In this document: positions 12,282-23,350 of the stretch, piece after piece
Position numbering within the stretch: the first letter of the stretch is position 1
Layout: the number at the start of each line of letters is the position of its first letter
NCBI GenBank assembly: GCA_020850755.1
Contig: JADZEB010000018.1
Coordinates: forward strand, 186,001-250,000
DNA from: Alphaproteobacteria bacterium
GTDB lineage: Bacteria > Pseudomonadota > Alphaproteobacteria > Acetobacterales > Acetobacteraceae
Reading direction: 5' to 3'
DNA: 64,000 nt
Notes under the pieces: generated by a model
Database searches by the model: none
What the model saw: only the letters and a program-made list of their open reading frames with translations
What the model was told of the DNA's origin: nothing
Position numbers and translations under genes: made by a program

Positions 12282-13019
12282 ATGAAGAACCTGGCCTTCT
12301 GGATGTCGACGCCCTATTTCGCCCATTTCGAGATCGCCCGCGACATGGGCTTCGCCGCCGTGGTGCTGGATGTCGAGCATGGCACCTTCGGCCTCGACGA
12401 TCTCGATCGGCTGATCCCCTTCTGCCACGGCATCGGGCTCAAGGTGTATGCCAAGGTGCTGGGGCCGCAGGTGGAGGCGGTGCAGCAGGCGCTCGATTTC
12501 GGCGCCGACGGCGTCATCATCCCGCATATCGGCGATATCGAGCACGCGGCGAAAGTGTGCGCGGCGGCGAAGTTCCCGCCGGTGGGTCTGCGCAGCTCGG
12601 CCGGCTGGCGGCCCACGGGCTACAAGCGCAGCGACGATGCCTATTTCGCCGAGCAGAACCGGCGCGTGAAATGCTGGCCGATGATCGAGAGCGCCGAGGC
12701 GATGGCGGATGCGGAGAAGATCGCCGCCCTGCCCACGGTCGACGGGCTGTTCGCGGGCCCCACCGACCTTTCCATGACGCGCGGGCGCGGCGCCTACAAG
12801 TTCACCGATGCCGACCGCACCGACCTTGCCCGCATTGCCGCCGCGGCGCAGAAGGCCGGCAAGGAATGGGTGTTCCCGGCCTGGACCCAGCCCGAGCGCG
12901 CCTTCGCCGCCGCCCAGCCGCTCAACCCCTGCCTGATGGTGGTGGGCGCGCAGAACGCCATCATCCGCTCGGGCTTCGCCGGCCTGCTCGACGGGCTGAA
13001 GAAGGAAGGTGTCATCTGA
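12282..13019 (+). CDS. HpcH/HpaI aldolase family protein
   Basis: This 245-residue class II pyruvate aldolase-like protein belongs to the HpcH/HpaI/citrate-lyase-beta superfamily. It cleaves or forms C-C bonds of 4-hydroxy-2-oxo acids with a divalent metal. The fold markers are VLDVEHGTFGLDDL, the metal-ligand glutamate in WPMIESAEAM and the aspartate in GLFAGPTDLSM. In place of the usual catalytic RVPGN-type loop it has AKVLGPQ, so the arginine that binds the oxo acid is a lysine. This may change substrate or activity. It is co-directional with the transporter (46 bp gap) and with the enolase-superfamily gene downstream, which suggests a final cleavage step of the same pathway. Confidence 0.88.
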   Translation: MKNLAFWMSTPYFAHFEIARDMGFAAVVLDVEHGTFGLDDLDRLIPFCHGIGLKVYAKVLGPQVEAVQQALDFGADGVIIPHIGDIEHAAKVCAAAKFPPVGLRSSAGWRPTGYKRSDDAYFAEQNRRVKCWPMIESAEAMADAEKIAALPTVDGLFAGPTDLSMTRGRGAYKFTDADRTDLARIAAAAQKAGKEWVFPAWTQPERAFAAAQPLNPCLMVVGAQNAIIRSGFAGLLDGLKKEGVI

Positions 13020-13083
13020 CGTCATATTTCAAGCTGCCGGCGGCCGGCGCGCAAGCGGCGGGCCGGCCGGAACGGAGGGCGCC

Positions 13084-14250
13084 ATGCGCGTGATCGGGGC
13101 GGACATCTATCTGTGCAGCATCGGCGGGCGGCGCCCGGTGCTGGTCGAGCTTCACACCGACGAGGGGCTCAGCGGCTGCGGCGATGCCTCGATCGCCTAC
13201 GGGCTCGGCGCCACGGCCGCGGCCGGCATGGTCAAGGACCTGGCCGAAGGCGTGATCCTCGGCCAGGACCCGCGCCAGGTCGAGCCGCTCTGGAGCGCGA
13301 TGTACGACCACAGCTTCTGGGCCAAGGGCGGCGGCCCGATCGTCTATGCCGGCATCAGCGCGATCGAGCAGGCGCTGCTCGACATCAAGGGCCAGGCGCT
13401 CGGCGTTCCGGTGTTCGAGCTCTTGGGCGGGGCCTATCGCCGGGATGTGCGGCTTTATGCGAACGGCTGGTCGTTCCGCGCCGTGACGCCGGACGAGTTC
13501 GCGCGCGCCACCGAACGCCCGCTCCAGGAAGGCTACAGCGCGCTCAAGATGTATCCGCTCGCGATCCCGCTCAACGATGCGCATGGGCGGATCAAGCATG
13601 TCGACAACCGCCAGCTCGACCGCGAGACCGAGGAGGCGGCGGTGGCAAAGGTACGCGCCGTGCGCCGTGCGATCGGCCCCGATGTGGAACTGATGGTGGA
13701 CATGAGCGCCGAGCTGGCCACGCCCGATGCGATCCGTCTCGGCCGCCGCTTCGAGGAGTTCGGCCTGGTCTGGTTCGAGGAGCCGACCGAACCCTCCGAC
13801 GAGGGCGCGCTGTGCGAGGTCAAGGAGGCGATCCGCATCCCGGTCGCGGCCGGGGAGCGGCGCTATGGCCGCTACGGCTTCCGCGCGCTGCTGGAGCGGC
13901 GGGCGGCCGACATACTGCAACCCGATGTCGGCAATTGCGGCGGCGTGCTCGAGGTCAAGCGCATCGCGGCGATGGCGGAAGCCTGGTCGCTGATGGTGGC
14001 GCCGCATCTCTGCGCCAGTCCCGTCGCCACGGCGGCGACGCTGCATCTCGATGCCAGCCTGCCCAACCTGCTGATCCAGGAGCTCTATCCCTACCGCGTG
14101 GCCGAGCACTGGGCGGTGGTGGACGATGCGGCGGAGCTCAAGGTCAAGAACGGGCGCATGCCGGTGCCGACGCGCCCGGGCCTTGGCGTGGCGCTGGATC
14201 GCGCGCGGCTCAAGCCCTTCCTGTGGGCGAGTTGCCGCGCCGAGAGCTGA
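13084..14250 (+). CDS. Mandelate racemase/muconate lactonizing enzyme family protein
   Basis: The protein has 388 residues and the two-part enolase-superfamily layout: an alpha+beta cap at residues 1-120 and a modified TIM barrel after it. Barrel-end residues are readable: a lysine in SALKMYPLAI, Mg ligands in LMVDMS, WFEEP and VAAGER, and the general-base histidine in VAPHLC, which is the mandelate racemase or sugar acid dehydratase pattern. The ATG at 13084 follows a GGAGGG site. The frame opens 75 bp earlier but lacks a comparable start. It ends the plus-strand operon and its stop lies 10 bp from the stop of the convergent ATPase gene. It probably racemises or dehydrates an acid formed from the imported solute. 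Confidence 0.9.
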   Translation: MRVIGADIYLCSIGGRRPVLVELHTDEGLSGCGDASIAYGLGATAAAGMVKDLAEGVILGQDPRQVEPLWSAMYDHSFWAKGGGPIVYAGISAIEQALLDIKGQALGVPVFELLGGAYRRDVRLYANGWSFRAVTPDEFARATERPLQEGYSALKMYPLAIPLNDAHGRIKHVDNRQLDRETEEAAVAKVRAVRRAIGPDVELMVDMSAELATPDAIRLGRRFEEFGLVWFEEPTEPSDEGALCEVKEAIRIPVAAGERRYGRYGFRALLERRAADILQPDVGNCGGVLEVKRIAAMAEAWSLMVAPHLCASPVATAATLHLDASLPNLLIQELYPYRVAEHWAVVDDAAELKVKNGRMPVPTRPGLGVALDRARLKPFLWASCRAES

Positions 14251-14259
14251 GCCGGCCGC

Positions 14260-16319
<2,060 letters not shown>

Positions 16320-16323
<4 letters not shown>

Positions 16324-17168
16324 GTCGTCGGGCGCGGCGCTGGCTCGCCCTCCGCGTCCGTTTCCGAGGTGAAGGCCTGGGTCAGGAACTGCACGCCTGC
16401 CACCAGCATGAAGATGCAGATGCCGGGCAGCAGCGACAGCCAGGGGTCGAACTCGACATAGGACTGGCCCTCGCTGATCATCAGCCCCCAGCTCGGCAAG
16501 GGCGGCTGGATGCCGAGCCCGAGATAGCTCAGCGAGGCTTCCAGCACGATCACCTGGCCAAGCTCGAAGGAGCCGACGATCAGCATCTGCGGCATCACGT
16601 TCGGCAACAGGTGCTTGCGGATGTTCCAGGTGGCGCTCGCGCCCTGCGTCACGGCCGAGAGCACGAACTCGCGCTCGCGCAAGGACATCGCCATCGCGCG
16701 CGCGACGCGGCCATAGGCGACCCAGCTTGTCAGCGCCAGCAGCAGCACCAGCACCGGGATGGTCGAGCCGACGATCGCCGCGACCGCGATCAGGATCAGC
16801 ACGCGCGGGATGGAAAGCTGGAGATCGGCCAGCCCCATGATCAGCGTGTCGGGCCAGCCGCGGAAGAAGCCGGCGATCAGCCCCAGCGCCACGCCGATGA
16901 ACAGGCTCAGCACCACCGTGGCCAGGCCGATGAACAGCGAGACCTGCCCGGCGAGTGCCAGGCGGCTGAGGATGTCGCGGCCGAGCTGGTCGGTGCCGAA
17001 CAGGCTCAGGCGGTCGCCGATCATCTCGAAAGGCGGCGTCAGGCTGGCGCCGAGATCCTGCTTGTAGGGATCATAGACCGGCAGCAGCGGCACCACCGCC
17101 ACCAGCACCGCGACACCGAACAGCATCGCGAGCGCGAAATAGAGCGAGGCGGAGCGGCGCACCCTCAT
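16320..17168 (-). CDS. ABC transporter permease, DppC type
   Basis: This 282-residue inner-membrane permease has the DppC hallmark [13 protein letters not shown] near residue 50, an EAA loop ([13 protein letters not shown]) and the [15 protein letters not shown] stretch. The frame runs much further upstream, but that part overlaps the dppB-like gene. The ATG at 17168 shares ATGA with the stop of that gene and begins the usual first helix. It pairs with the DppB-type permease upstream and with the double ATPase downstream to form the second importer of the island. Confidence 0.92.
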
Positions 17169-18082
17169 GCCAGGCGCACCCGCGGGTCGATCACGGCATA
17201 AAGCAGATCGACCACCAGGTTGATCACGACGAAGATCAGCGAGATCACCAGCACGCCGGCCAGGACCACGGGATAGTCGCGCTGGCTGACCGATTGCACG
17301 ATCAGCCGCCCCACGCCGGGCCAGCTGAACACGGTCTCGGTCACCACCGTGCCGCCCAGCAGCACGCCCAGGTTCAGCCCGGCAATGGTGATCAGCGGCA
17401 GGAGCGCGTTGGGCAGCATGTGGCGCAGGATCACCCTGGCCCGCGTCTGGCCCTTGGCGTAGGCGGTGCGGACATAGTCCTGCTTCTGCTCCTCGCCGAG
17501 CGAGGCGTTGAACAGGCGCAGGTAGAGCGCGAGCTCGTAGGTGGCGAGCGTGAGCGCGGGCAGGATCAGATGCTCGATGCCGCCGCGCCCGAGCGAGGGC
17601 AGCCAGCGCAGATGCACGGCGAACAGCAGGATCATCAGCAGGCCGAACCAGAACACCGGCACCGCCTGGCGGATGAAGGCCACCCACAGGATCGCCGCAC
17701 GCAGCCGCCGACTGGTCGACAGGCGCATGGTGATGCCGATGCCGAAGGCCATGACGATGCCGAGCACGAAGGCCGTCAGCGCCAGTTCCAGCGTCGCCGG
17801 CACGCGTTCGAGCACGAGGCCGAGCGCCGGCGACTGCTGGCGCAGCGACATGCCGAGATCGCCGATCGCCGCGTTGCGCAGATAGGTCAGGTACTGGACG
17901 ATCAGGGGCTCGTCGAGGCCGAGCGCCTCGCGCATCAGTGCGATATCGGCCTCGGTCGCCTCCACCGGCAGGAGCAGCACCACCGGATCGCCCGCCAGCC
18001 GCACCAGGAAGAAGGCCGCCGTGAGCACCCCGAACACGGTCAGGACCGACTGCCCGACCCGGCGGATGACGAATTTCAGCAT
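17165..18082 (-). CDS. ABC transporter permease, DppB type
   Basis: This 305-residue membrane permease of the DppB family has six helices, with LREALGLDEPLIVQYLTYL in the first periplasmic loop and the ATPase-contact loop around QDYVRTAYAKGQTRARVIL. It lies 18 bp downstream of the CoA ligase gene and overlaps the next permease by ATGA, so the transporter is embedded in a catabolic operon. The C-terminal IDPRVRLA is typical. The ligand is presumably that of the binding protein encoded at 20500-22071. Confidence 0.93.
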   Translation of the reverse strand: MLKFVIRRVGQSVLTVFGVLTAAFFLVRLAGDPVVLLLPVEATEADIALMREALGLDEPLIVQYLTYLRNAAIGDLGMSLRQQSPALGLVLERVPATLELALTAFVLGIVMAFGIGITMRLSTSRRLRAAILWVAFIRQAVPVFWFGLLMILLFAVHLRWLPSLGRGGIEHLILPALTLATYELALYLRLFNASLGEEQKQDYVRTAYAKGQTRARVILRHMLPNALLPLITIAGLNLGVLLGGTVVTETVFSWPGVGRLIVQSVSQRDYPVVLAGVLVISLIFVVINLVVDLLYAVIDPRVRLA

Positions 18083-18100
18083 GGCGCGCGCTGGCGCCGC

Positions 18101-19492
18101 TCAGTCCCGCCGCGGGCGTTCATCGATCACGCGGCGCGGCTTCGAGGCGATGGTCGGGTCGAAGATCTCGTTTTTCTCGACGAAGGCGATGCGCGGGCGC
18201 ACATGCGCCGTGCGCGCGGTTTCCGCCACCACCGCTTCGGCCAGCGCCGCCTGGTGCTCGGGCCGCGCGGCCAGGCGCACCAGCAGTTCGTCCATCGAGA
18301 AGGGATCGGCCGGGTCCTGCGGGCGGACGACGATCTGGTACTCGTCGATCGTCGGCATGTGCTCGAGCTGTTCCTTGAGCGCCTGGATGTTCACCAGCGT
18401 GCCCTTGATCTTCAGGATGTCGCCGCTGCGCACCGGCTGCGAGGTCACGCGCGGCGAGGTGCGCCCGCAATGCGGGCAGGTCGCGGTGGTGAAGGTCACC
18501 ATGTCGCCCATGGCGTAGCGCAGGAAGGTGGTGCCGCGCCGGATCAGATGCGTGAAGGCGAGCATGCCGGTATCGCCATCGCCGAGCCGCTTGCTGGTGG
18601 CGGGGTCGAACACCTCGTGGAACACCTGGTCGGGTGCGAGGCTGTGGAAGCCCGCTCCCTCGACGCATTCGACCATGCTGCTGCCCTGCTCGGTCGAGCC
18701 GTAGCGGTTCGCTACCTTGGGCTCCTTGGCGCCGAGCCGCGCCATGCGCCGGCGCATGTCGGCGCGCATCGCCTTCGACGATGCCTCGCCGGTGATCATG
18801 GCCATGCGCAGGCGGCTGAAGTCGGCGCCCATCTCCTCGGCGCGCACCAGCACGCGGCGCACGAAGCCGGCCACGCCCCAGATCAGCGTGGCGCGGTGGC
18901 GCTCGACCAGGCGCACCGCCTCGTCCACCGTGTGGTGCACGGGGAAGGGCGAGTCCGGCCGCCCGGTATGGGCGAAGGCGATCGAGGCGCCCACCGCCGC
19001 CGCCTCGTCGGTCGCGCGCGAGAAGGCGCCCATCGGGAAGGGCGTGAGCGGGAACAGGTTCGCGATCACGTCGGTGTCGCGGATGTCGATCAGCTCGGCC
19101 CGTCGCGCGGCGCCATAGAGATAGGCGTAGTAGTCGAAGGCGCAGACATAGATCGGCGCCGGCCGGCCGGTGGTGGTGCCGGTGGTGTAGACCACCTTCC
19201 ACAGCGTCGTGACCTCGGGCGGGAAGATGTCCCCGCGCATGCGGAAGGCCTCGGGGTCGGCCAGGAAGTCCTGCTTGGTGGTGGGCGGCAGGCGCACCAG
19301 ATCGTCGGTGGTCTGGATGTGGCGCGGCTCCAGCCCCTCGCGCTTCATCAGTTTCTCGTAGAAGGGATGGGCGCGGTAGCAGACCTCGATCTGCTCGCGC
19401 AGAAGCCGGTCCTGCAGCGCGCGCACCTTCTCCTGCGGCTGGTAGAGCAGGTTGGGAAGCGTCAGCTCCTCGAGCGTCTTGTCCCAGGTCAC
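18101..19492 (-). CDS. PaaK-like phenylacetate-CoA ligase family protein (AMP-forming)
   Basis: The protein has 463 residues and belongs to the adenylate-forming PaaK family, which converts an aryl or alkyl carboxylate with ATP and CoA into an acyl-CoA. Motifs are the P-loop YTTGTTTGRPAP, the NRYGSTEQG adenine-site loop, the RYAMGDM hinge region, a CPHCG pair that may bind zinc, and KPRRVID near the end with the conserved lysine. The GTG at 19492 is chosen because it overlaps the stop of the amidohydrolase gene (GTGA). The frame continues upstream without a better start. It probably activates an acid released by the hydrolase steps before beta-oxidation-like breakdown. Confidence 0.88.
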   Translation of the reverse strand: MTWDKTLEELTLPNLLYQPQEKVRALQDRLLREQIEVCYRAHPFYEKLMKREGLEPRHIQTTDDLVRLPPTTKQDFLADPEAFRMRGDIFPPEVTTLWKVVYTTGTTTGRPAPIYVCAFDYYAYLYGAARRAELIDIRDTDVIANLFPLTPFPMGAFSRATDEAAAVGASIAFAHTGRPDSPFPVHHTVDEAVRLVERHRATLIWGVAGFVRRVLVRAEEMGADFSRLRMAMITGEASSKAMRADMRRRMARLGAKEPKVANRYGSTEQGSSMVECVEGAGFHSLAPDQVFHEVFDPATSKRLGDGDTGMLAFTHLIRRGTTFLRYAMGDMVTFTTATCPHCGRTSPRVTSQPVRSGDILKIKGTLVNIQALKEQLEHMPTIDEYQIVVRPQDPADPFSMDELLVRLAARPEHQAALAEAVVAETARTAHVRPRIAFVEKNEIFDPTIASKPRRVIDERPRRD

Positions 19493-20394
19493 TCCTCGGC
19501 CTCCGCCTTGGCCGGCATCGCCACCTTGGGCAGCTTGAGGCCGTAGAGGTCGATCACGTTGTTGCGCAACAGCAGGCGCTTGGCGTCCTCGCGGAAGCCG
19601 AGCTGCTCGATCTCGGCGCGCGCGCGCTCGGGGTCGATCACCGGGAAGTCGGTGCCGAAGATCACCTTCCGCTTGCCCCAGCTGTTGATGTAGTGGACGA
19701 AGGAGGGCGGCCAGTGCTTCGGCGCATAGGCATCGCAGCCGATATAGACGTTCGGATGCTTCCAGGCCATGGCGATCATTTCCTCGGTCCACGGCCAGCC
19801 GATATGGATGCCGACCACCTTCAGCGCGGGGAAGTCGATGGCGATGCGATCGAGCGTGATCGGGCGGCCGACGCTGGGCAGCGGGCGCTCGTCGGAATAG
19901 CGCAGGCAGTTGCCGACCTGCATCTGGATCGGCACGCCCAGGCGCTGGCAGGTCTCGTAGATCGGGTAGTAGCCGGCATGGTCGGGCGGCTGCTCGAACC
20001 AGTGCGGATAGAGGTGCGCGCCGACGAAGCCGAGCTCCTTCACCGCGCGTTCCAGTTCGTCCAGCCCCGCCTTGCCCTCGGTCGGGTCGGTGCCGGCCAG
20101 CCCGCTGAAGCGCGTGGGATACTTGCGCACGATCTCGGCCACCTTGTCGTAGGGCACACGGCGGTGGATCTTGTGCGAGGTGCTGCCCGACTTCACCGCG
20201 ATCAGGAAGGCATGCTCCACCCCGGCGCGGTCCATCTTCTCGATGAAGGCCTCGACCGTGAAGCTGCCGAGCATCTTGCCGTCGGCGCCGATCTTGCCGG
20301 TGAGGAACTTCTTCGACCAGGCCGGACGCTCGACACCCACGCCCGAGAACTCGAAATTGCAGACGGCGTCGATGGCACCGAATTCATAGCTCAT
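19489..20394 (-). CDS. Amidohydrolase family (amidohydrolase_2) protein lacking the HxH metal motif
   Basis: This 301-residue TIM-barrel protein of the amidohydrolase_2 group includes decarboxylases such as ACMSD and gamma-resorcylate decarboxylase. Family features are GAHLYPHWFEQPPDH, VVGIHIGWPW and the C-terminal FGTDFPV with the conserved aspartate. The opening motif, normally IDxHxH, reads IDAVCNF, so two of the usual metal-binding histidines are absent. The enzyme may be metal-free, or it may use a different site, as some subfamilies of this group do. It is coupled to the CoA ligase by GTGA and follows the binding protein gene by 105 bp. Decarboxylation or hydrolysis of the imported compound is plausible but not shown. 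Confidence 0.82.
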   Translation of the reverse strand: MSYEFGAIDAVCNFEFSGVGVERPAWSKKFLTGKIGADGKMLGSFTVEAFIEKMDRAGVEHAFLIAVKSGSTSHKIHRRVPYDKVAEIVRKYPTRFSGLAGTDPTEGKAGLDELERAVKELGFVGAHLYPHWFEQPPDHAGYYPIYETCQRLGVPIQMQVGNCLRYSDERPLPSVGRPITLDRIAIDFPALKVVGIHIGWPWTEEMIAMAWKHPNVYIGCDAYAPKHWPPSFVHYINSWGKRKVIFGTDFPVIDPERARAEIEQLGFREDAKRLLLRNNVIDLYGLKLPKVAMPAKAEAEE

Positions 20395-20499
20395 CGGAAA
20401 CTCGCGCTGTGGGGCCGCGCGCAGCCACGCGGCGTGAAGCTTTGGAGTGTGCTCGGCAGGCTGCGCCCGAGCGGAAGCGGGGCCGGCGCGGCGGCGGCG

Positions 20500-22071
20500 T
20501 CATCGGCCGGGCGGGAAGTCGGCCTCGTGGAAGACCAGCCGCTCGTCCGGGCGCGGCGACCAGCGCAGCCCCTCGGCGATGCCGTAGGCCTGGATCTCGT
20601 GGTGCAGCACGGCATAGACCGCTTCCTGCTGGCTGCGCCGGAAGATCTGCGAGATGATCGCCTTGCGCCGCTCCGGGTTGGCCTCGGCGCGCTGCTGCTT
20701 CACCAGCCGGTCGATCTCGGGCAGCTGCCAATAGGCGCGCGAGCCGGCCTCGTAGAGGCTGATCATGGCGAGTTCCGCATCCATGATCGATGGGCCGAAG
20801 GCGAACATGTGCATGGCATTCAGCCGCCGCCCGGTCCAGAGCGGGAAGAAGGCGGAATACTCCATGCCCTCCAGCTCGACATTGATGCCCACCTCGCGCA
20901 GGAAGCCCGCCACCGCCTGGGCGATCTCGCTGCCCATGGCATAGCGGTTGGAGGGGAACTGGAACAGCACCCTTTCGCCGGCATAGCCGCCCTCGCGCAG
21001 CAGCTGGCGCGCCTTGGCCGGATCGAAGGCGGTCGGCTTGATCTCGGGGTCGTAGCCGAAGGTCACCGGCGCCACCACCTGGCCTTCCGGCTTGCCGAGG
21101 CCCTGCAACAACCGGGTGGTGATCGCGTTGCGGTCGATCGCGCAATCGATCGCCTGGCGCAGCTTGACGTTGTTGAAGGGCGCGCGGTTGACGTCGAAGC
21201 CGAGATAAAGGACGCGGTTGCTGGCCACCGTCTGCACGCGCACGCCGCGCACATTCTGCAGCCGGCGGATCATCGGCGGCGGCAACAGCGCCACCACGTC
21301 AAGCTCGCCCGAAAGCAGCCCGGCCGCGCGCGCCGGCTCGGCCGGCACGGGGCGGAAGATGATGCGCTTGATGCGCGGTGCGCCGCCCCAATAGGCGGCG
21401 TTAGCTTCCAGTTCCAGCCGGTCGTCCTTGATCCAGCGCACCACCTTGTAGGGGCCCGAGCCGACCGGCGCCTGCGAGAAGCGCGCCTCGCCCATCGCCT
21501 CGTAGGCGGCCTTGGGTATGACCGAGATCAGCGAGACCTGGCGGTGGAAGGGCGCGAAGGGCGATTTCAGGGTGAAGCGCACCTGGTTCGGTCCCGCCGC
21601 CTCGGCCTTCTGGATCGCCCCGACGAAGGTCCGCACCGGCGAGCGGCTGTCGCCGATGATCTTGTTGAAGCTCCAGGCGACGTCCTCGGCCGTGACCGGC
21701 CTCCCGTCGTGGAACCTGGCATCGGCGCGGATGGTGAAGGTCCACACCGTGTTGTCGGCGTTCGGCTCCCAGGCGGTGGCGAGCTGCGGGGTGACGCTGC
21801 CATCGGCGGCGATATTGGTGAGCTGGTCGTAGATGTTCTTGAACGCGTTCAGGCTGATGGGCGAGGTGTCCTTGCTCGGGTCGAGCGTCAGCACGTCCGA
21901 GCTTTGCGCCACCGTGATCTGCTCGGCATTGCCGCGCGCGCGCGCCGGTGCGGGCAGCGCCGCGCCGGCCGAGGCGGCCGCGGCGGCCAGCAGCAGCGAC
22001 CGGCGGCTGACCGCCGGCGCGGGCAGCAATGATGCCGGACAGCGCCCCTGTGTGTTCTCCTGCTTGGACAT
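20500..22071 (-). CDS. ABC transporter substrate-binding protein, family 5
   Basis: This 523-residue periplasmic receptor has a Tat-like leader (SRRSLLLAAAAA, residues 22-33) ending near PARARG. The SBP_bac_5 domain follows (LDPSKDTSPISLNAFKNIYD, EDVAWSFNKIIGD). It is co-directional with the permeases and double ATPase further down and 12 bp after the nitronate monooxygenase-like gene. It is only distantly similar to the other binding protein of this island at 6645, so the two transporters probably take different ligands. Confidence 0.92.
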   Translation of the reverse strand: MSKQENTQGRCPASLLPAPAVSRRSLLLAAAAASAGAALPAPARARGNAEQITVAQSSDVLTLDPSKDTSPISLNAFKNIYDQLTNIAADGSVTPQLATAWEPNADNTVWTFTIRADARFHDGRPVTAEDVAWSFNKIIGDSRSPVRTFVGAIQKAEAAGPNQVRFTLKSPFAPFHRQVSLISVIPKAAYEAMGEARFSQAPVGSGPYKVVRWIKDDRLELEANAAYWGGAPRIKRIIFRPVPAEPARAAGLLSGELDVVALLPPPMIRRLQNVRGVRVQTVASNRVLYLGFDVNRAPFNNVKLRQAIDCAIDRNAITTRLLQGLGKPEGQVVAPVTFGYDPEIKPTAFDPAKARQLLREGGYAGERVLFQFPSNRYAMGSEIAQAVAGFLREVGINVELEGMEYSAFFPLWTGRRLNAMHMFAFGPSIMDAELAMISLYEAGSRAYWQLPEIDRLVKQQRAEANPERRKAIISQIFRRSQQEAVYAVLHHEIQAYGIAEGLRWSPRPDERLVFHEADFPPGR

Positions 22072-22083
22072 GCTCGCCTCCCC

Positions 22084-23157
22084 CTATTGCAGATACCCGC
22101 TCGCGCTGCCGAGCAGCCTTGCCGCGTCCGCGGCGATGCTGCGCACCACCTCGCCGGCCGGTGTCACCGCCTCGATCAGCACCGCGCCTTGGCCGGTCGG
22201 CCAGTTGGCGATCGCGAGCGAGCCCGCGCGCTTGGCCGGCTCGACCAGGGGCTCGATCATCTCCCACTGGCTGGGCATGGGCAGGATCTCGGCATCGTGG
22301 CCCTTCCAGGCGTCGGTGAAGGCGTTGCGGATCACGCGCGAGGGCTTGCCCGTGTAGCAGCGCGAGACGATGGTGTTGTCGTCCTCCATCTCCACGATCG
22401 CGTGCTTGTGCGTGTCGGCCGTGCGCGCCTCGGGCGTGGCGAGAAGGCGGGTGCCGATCAGCACGCCCGAGGCGCCCAGCATCAGGGCGGCGGCCAGGCC
22501 GCGCCCGTCGCTGATGCCGCCCGCGGCCAGCACCGGCAGCTTCACCGCATCGACCACCTGCGGCACCAGCACGAGCGTGGCGGTGCGCCCGGTGTGCCCG
22601 CCCGACTCGTGGCCCTGCGCCACCAGTATGTCGGCGCCGCGCGCCGCCACCTCGATCGCGGCGCGGCGGCTGCCGACCAGCGCGATGATGGTCATCCCCG
22701 CGCCCTTGGCGCGCGCGATCGCCGATGGCGGCGCGCCAAGGCCGAAGGACAGCACCGGCACCTTCTCCGCGATCGCCACCTCCAGGCGCTCGGCGGCAAG
22801 CTCGTTGTCGTAGCGGCGCGCCTTGGGCCCGCCCTCGGCCGGGAAGTCCCTGGTGAAGGGCGCGAGGAAGGAAGGCAGCGCCGGCGGCTCGCCGCCCTTG
22901 GGTGTTGCCTTGGTGCCGCTCGGGAACAGGAGGCCCACGCCGAAGGGCCGGCTGGTGCGCGCCTTCACCGCGCGGATCTGCTCGCGCATCTCGTCGAGCG
23001 GCATGTTGGCATGGCCAAGCAGGCCGAGCCCGCCTGCCTCGGATACCGCAGCGACAAGCTCGGGGCCGGCGCAGCCGCCCATCGGTGCGCCGACGATCGG
23101 AAGCGCGATGCCGAGCCGTTCGCAGACGGGCAGGTTCCAATGCGTGGCTGCGGTCAT
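22084..23157 (-). CDS. Nitronate monooxygenase/2-nitropropane dioxygenase family flavoprotein
   Basis: The 357-residue FMN-dependent TIM-barrel protein resembles nitronate monooxygenase and enoyl reductase FabK. It shows LPIVGAPMGGCAGPELVAAV at the N-terminus, the phosphate-binding glycines in LAAGGISDGRG, and GHESGGHTG around the catalytic histidine region. Family members oxidise alkyl nitronates or reduce enoyl-thioesters, and similar genes also sit in catabolic operons with unknown roles. It is the first gene of the minus-strand operon. A promoter candidate and an inverted repeat lie 20-80 bp upstream. Linking a flavin oxidase or reductase to a CoA ligase suggests that an acyl-CoA or nitro compound is processed. 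Which one is open. Confidence 0.87.
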   Translation of the reverse strand: MTAATHWNLPVCERLGIALPIVGAPMGGCAGPELVAAVSEAGGLGLLGHANMPLDEMREQIRAVKARTSRPFGVGLLFPSGTKATPKGGEPPALPSFLAPFTRDFPAEGGPKARRYDNELAAERLEVAIAEKVPVLSFGLGAPPSAIARAKGAGMTIIALVGSRRAAIEVAARGADILVAQGHESGGHTGRTATLVLVPQVVDAVKLPVLAAGGISDGRGLAAALMLGASGVLIGTRLLATPEARTADTHKHAIVEMEDDNTIVSRCYTGKPSRVIRNAFTDAWKGHDAEILPMPSQWEMIEPLVEPAKRAGSLAIANWPTGQGAVLIEAVTPAGEVVRSIAADAARLLGSASGYLQ

Positions 23158-23176
23158 CGGGCGTCGCCTTTCGATG

Positions 23177-23187
23177 TGTGTTTCACA
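23177..23187. promoter_or_regulatory. Candidate operator: inverted repeat TGTGTTTCACA
   Basis: The perfect 4-bp arms TGTG and CACA are separated by TTT, 20 bp upstream of the nitronate monooxygenase-like start and just downstream of the promoter candidate at 23205-23233. That is where a repressor would block transcription. The regulator is not evident in the window. Confidence 0.35.
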
Positions 23188-23204
23188 ATGCTTCGGGTGG
23201 CGAA

Positions 23205-23233
23205 ATGCTGGGAACTGGGCGGGGAAAAGTCAA
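23205..23233 (-). promoter_or_regulatory. Candidate sigma-70 promoter of the minus-strand catabolic operon
   Basis: On the minus strand, TTGACT (23233-23228) is followed after exactly 17 bp by CAGCAT (23210-23205). The -35 match is good and the -10 match is moderate. The expected start of transcription lies near 23198, about 40 bp ahead of the first gene. This 193-bp gap also separates the operon from the divergent racemase-like gene. Confidence 0.4.
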
Positions 23234-23350
23234 TCCGCCATGTTGCCGGCGGGAAACGATTTCGCCGCTGGAAACTGCGGCCGCGCGCGGATGGCCTAGG
23301 CATGATGCGCCGGCCCGCGCATGCTGGCGCAAACCTGAAGGGCAGCCGCA

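Noticed and set aside
17294-19546. Plus-strand open frame of 750 codons across the permease and CoA ligase genes
   Set aside because: It has the same antisense composition. The minus strand carries DppB- and PaaK-family motifs.
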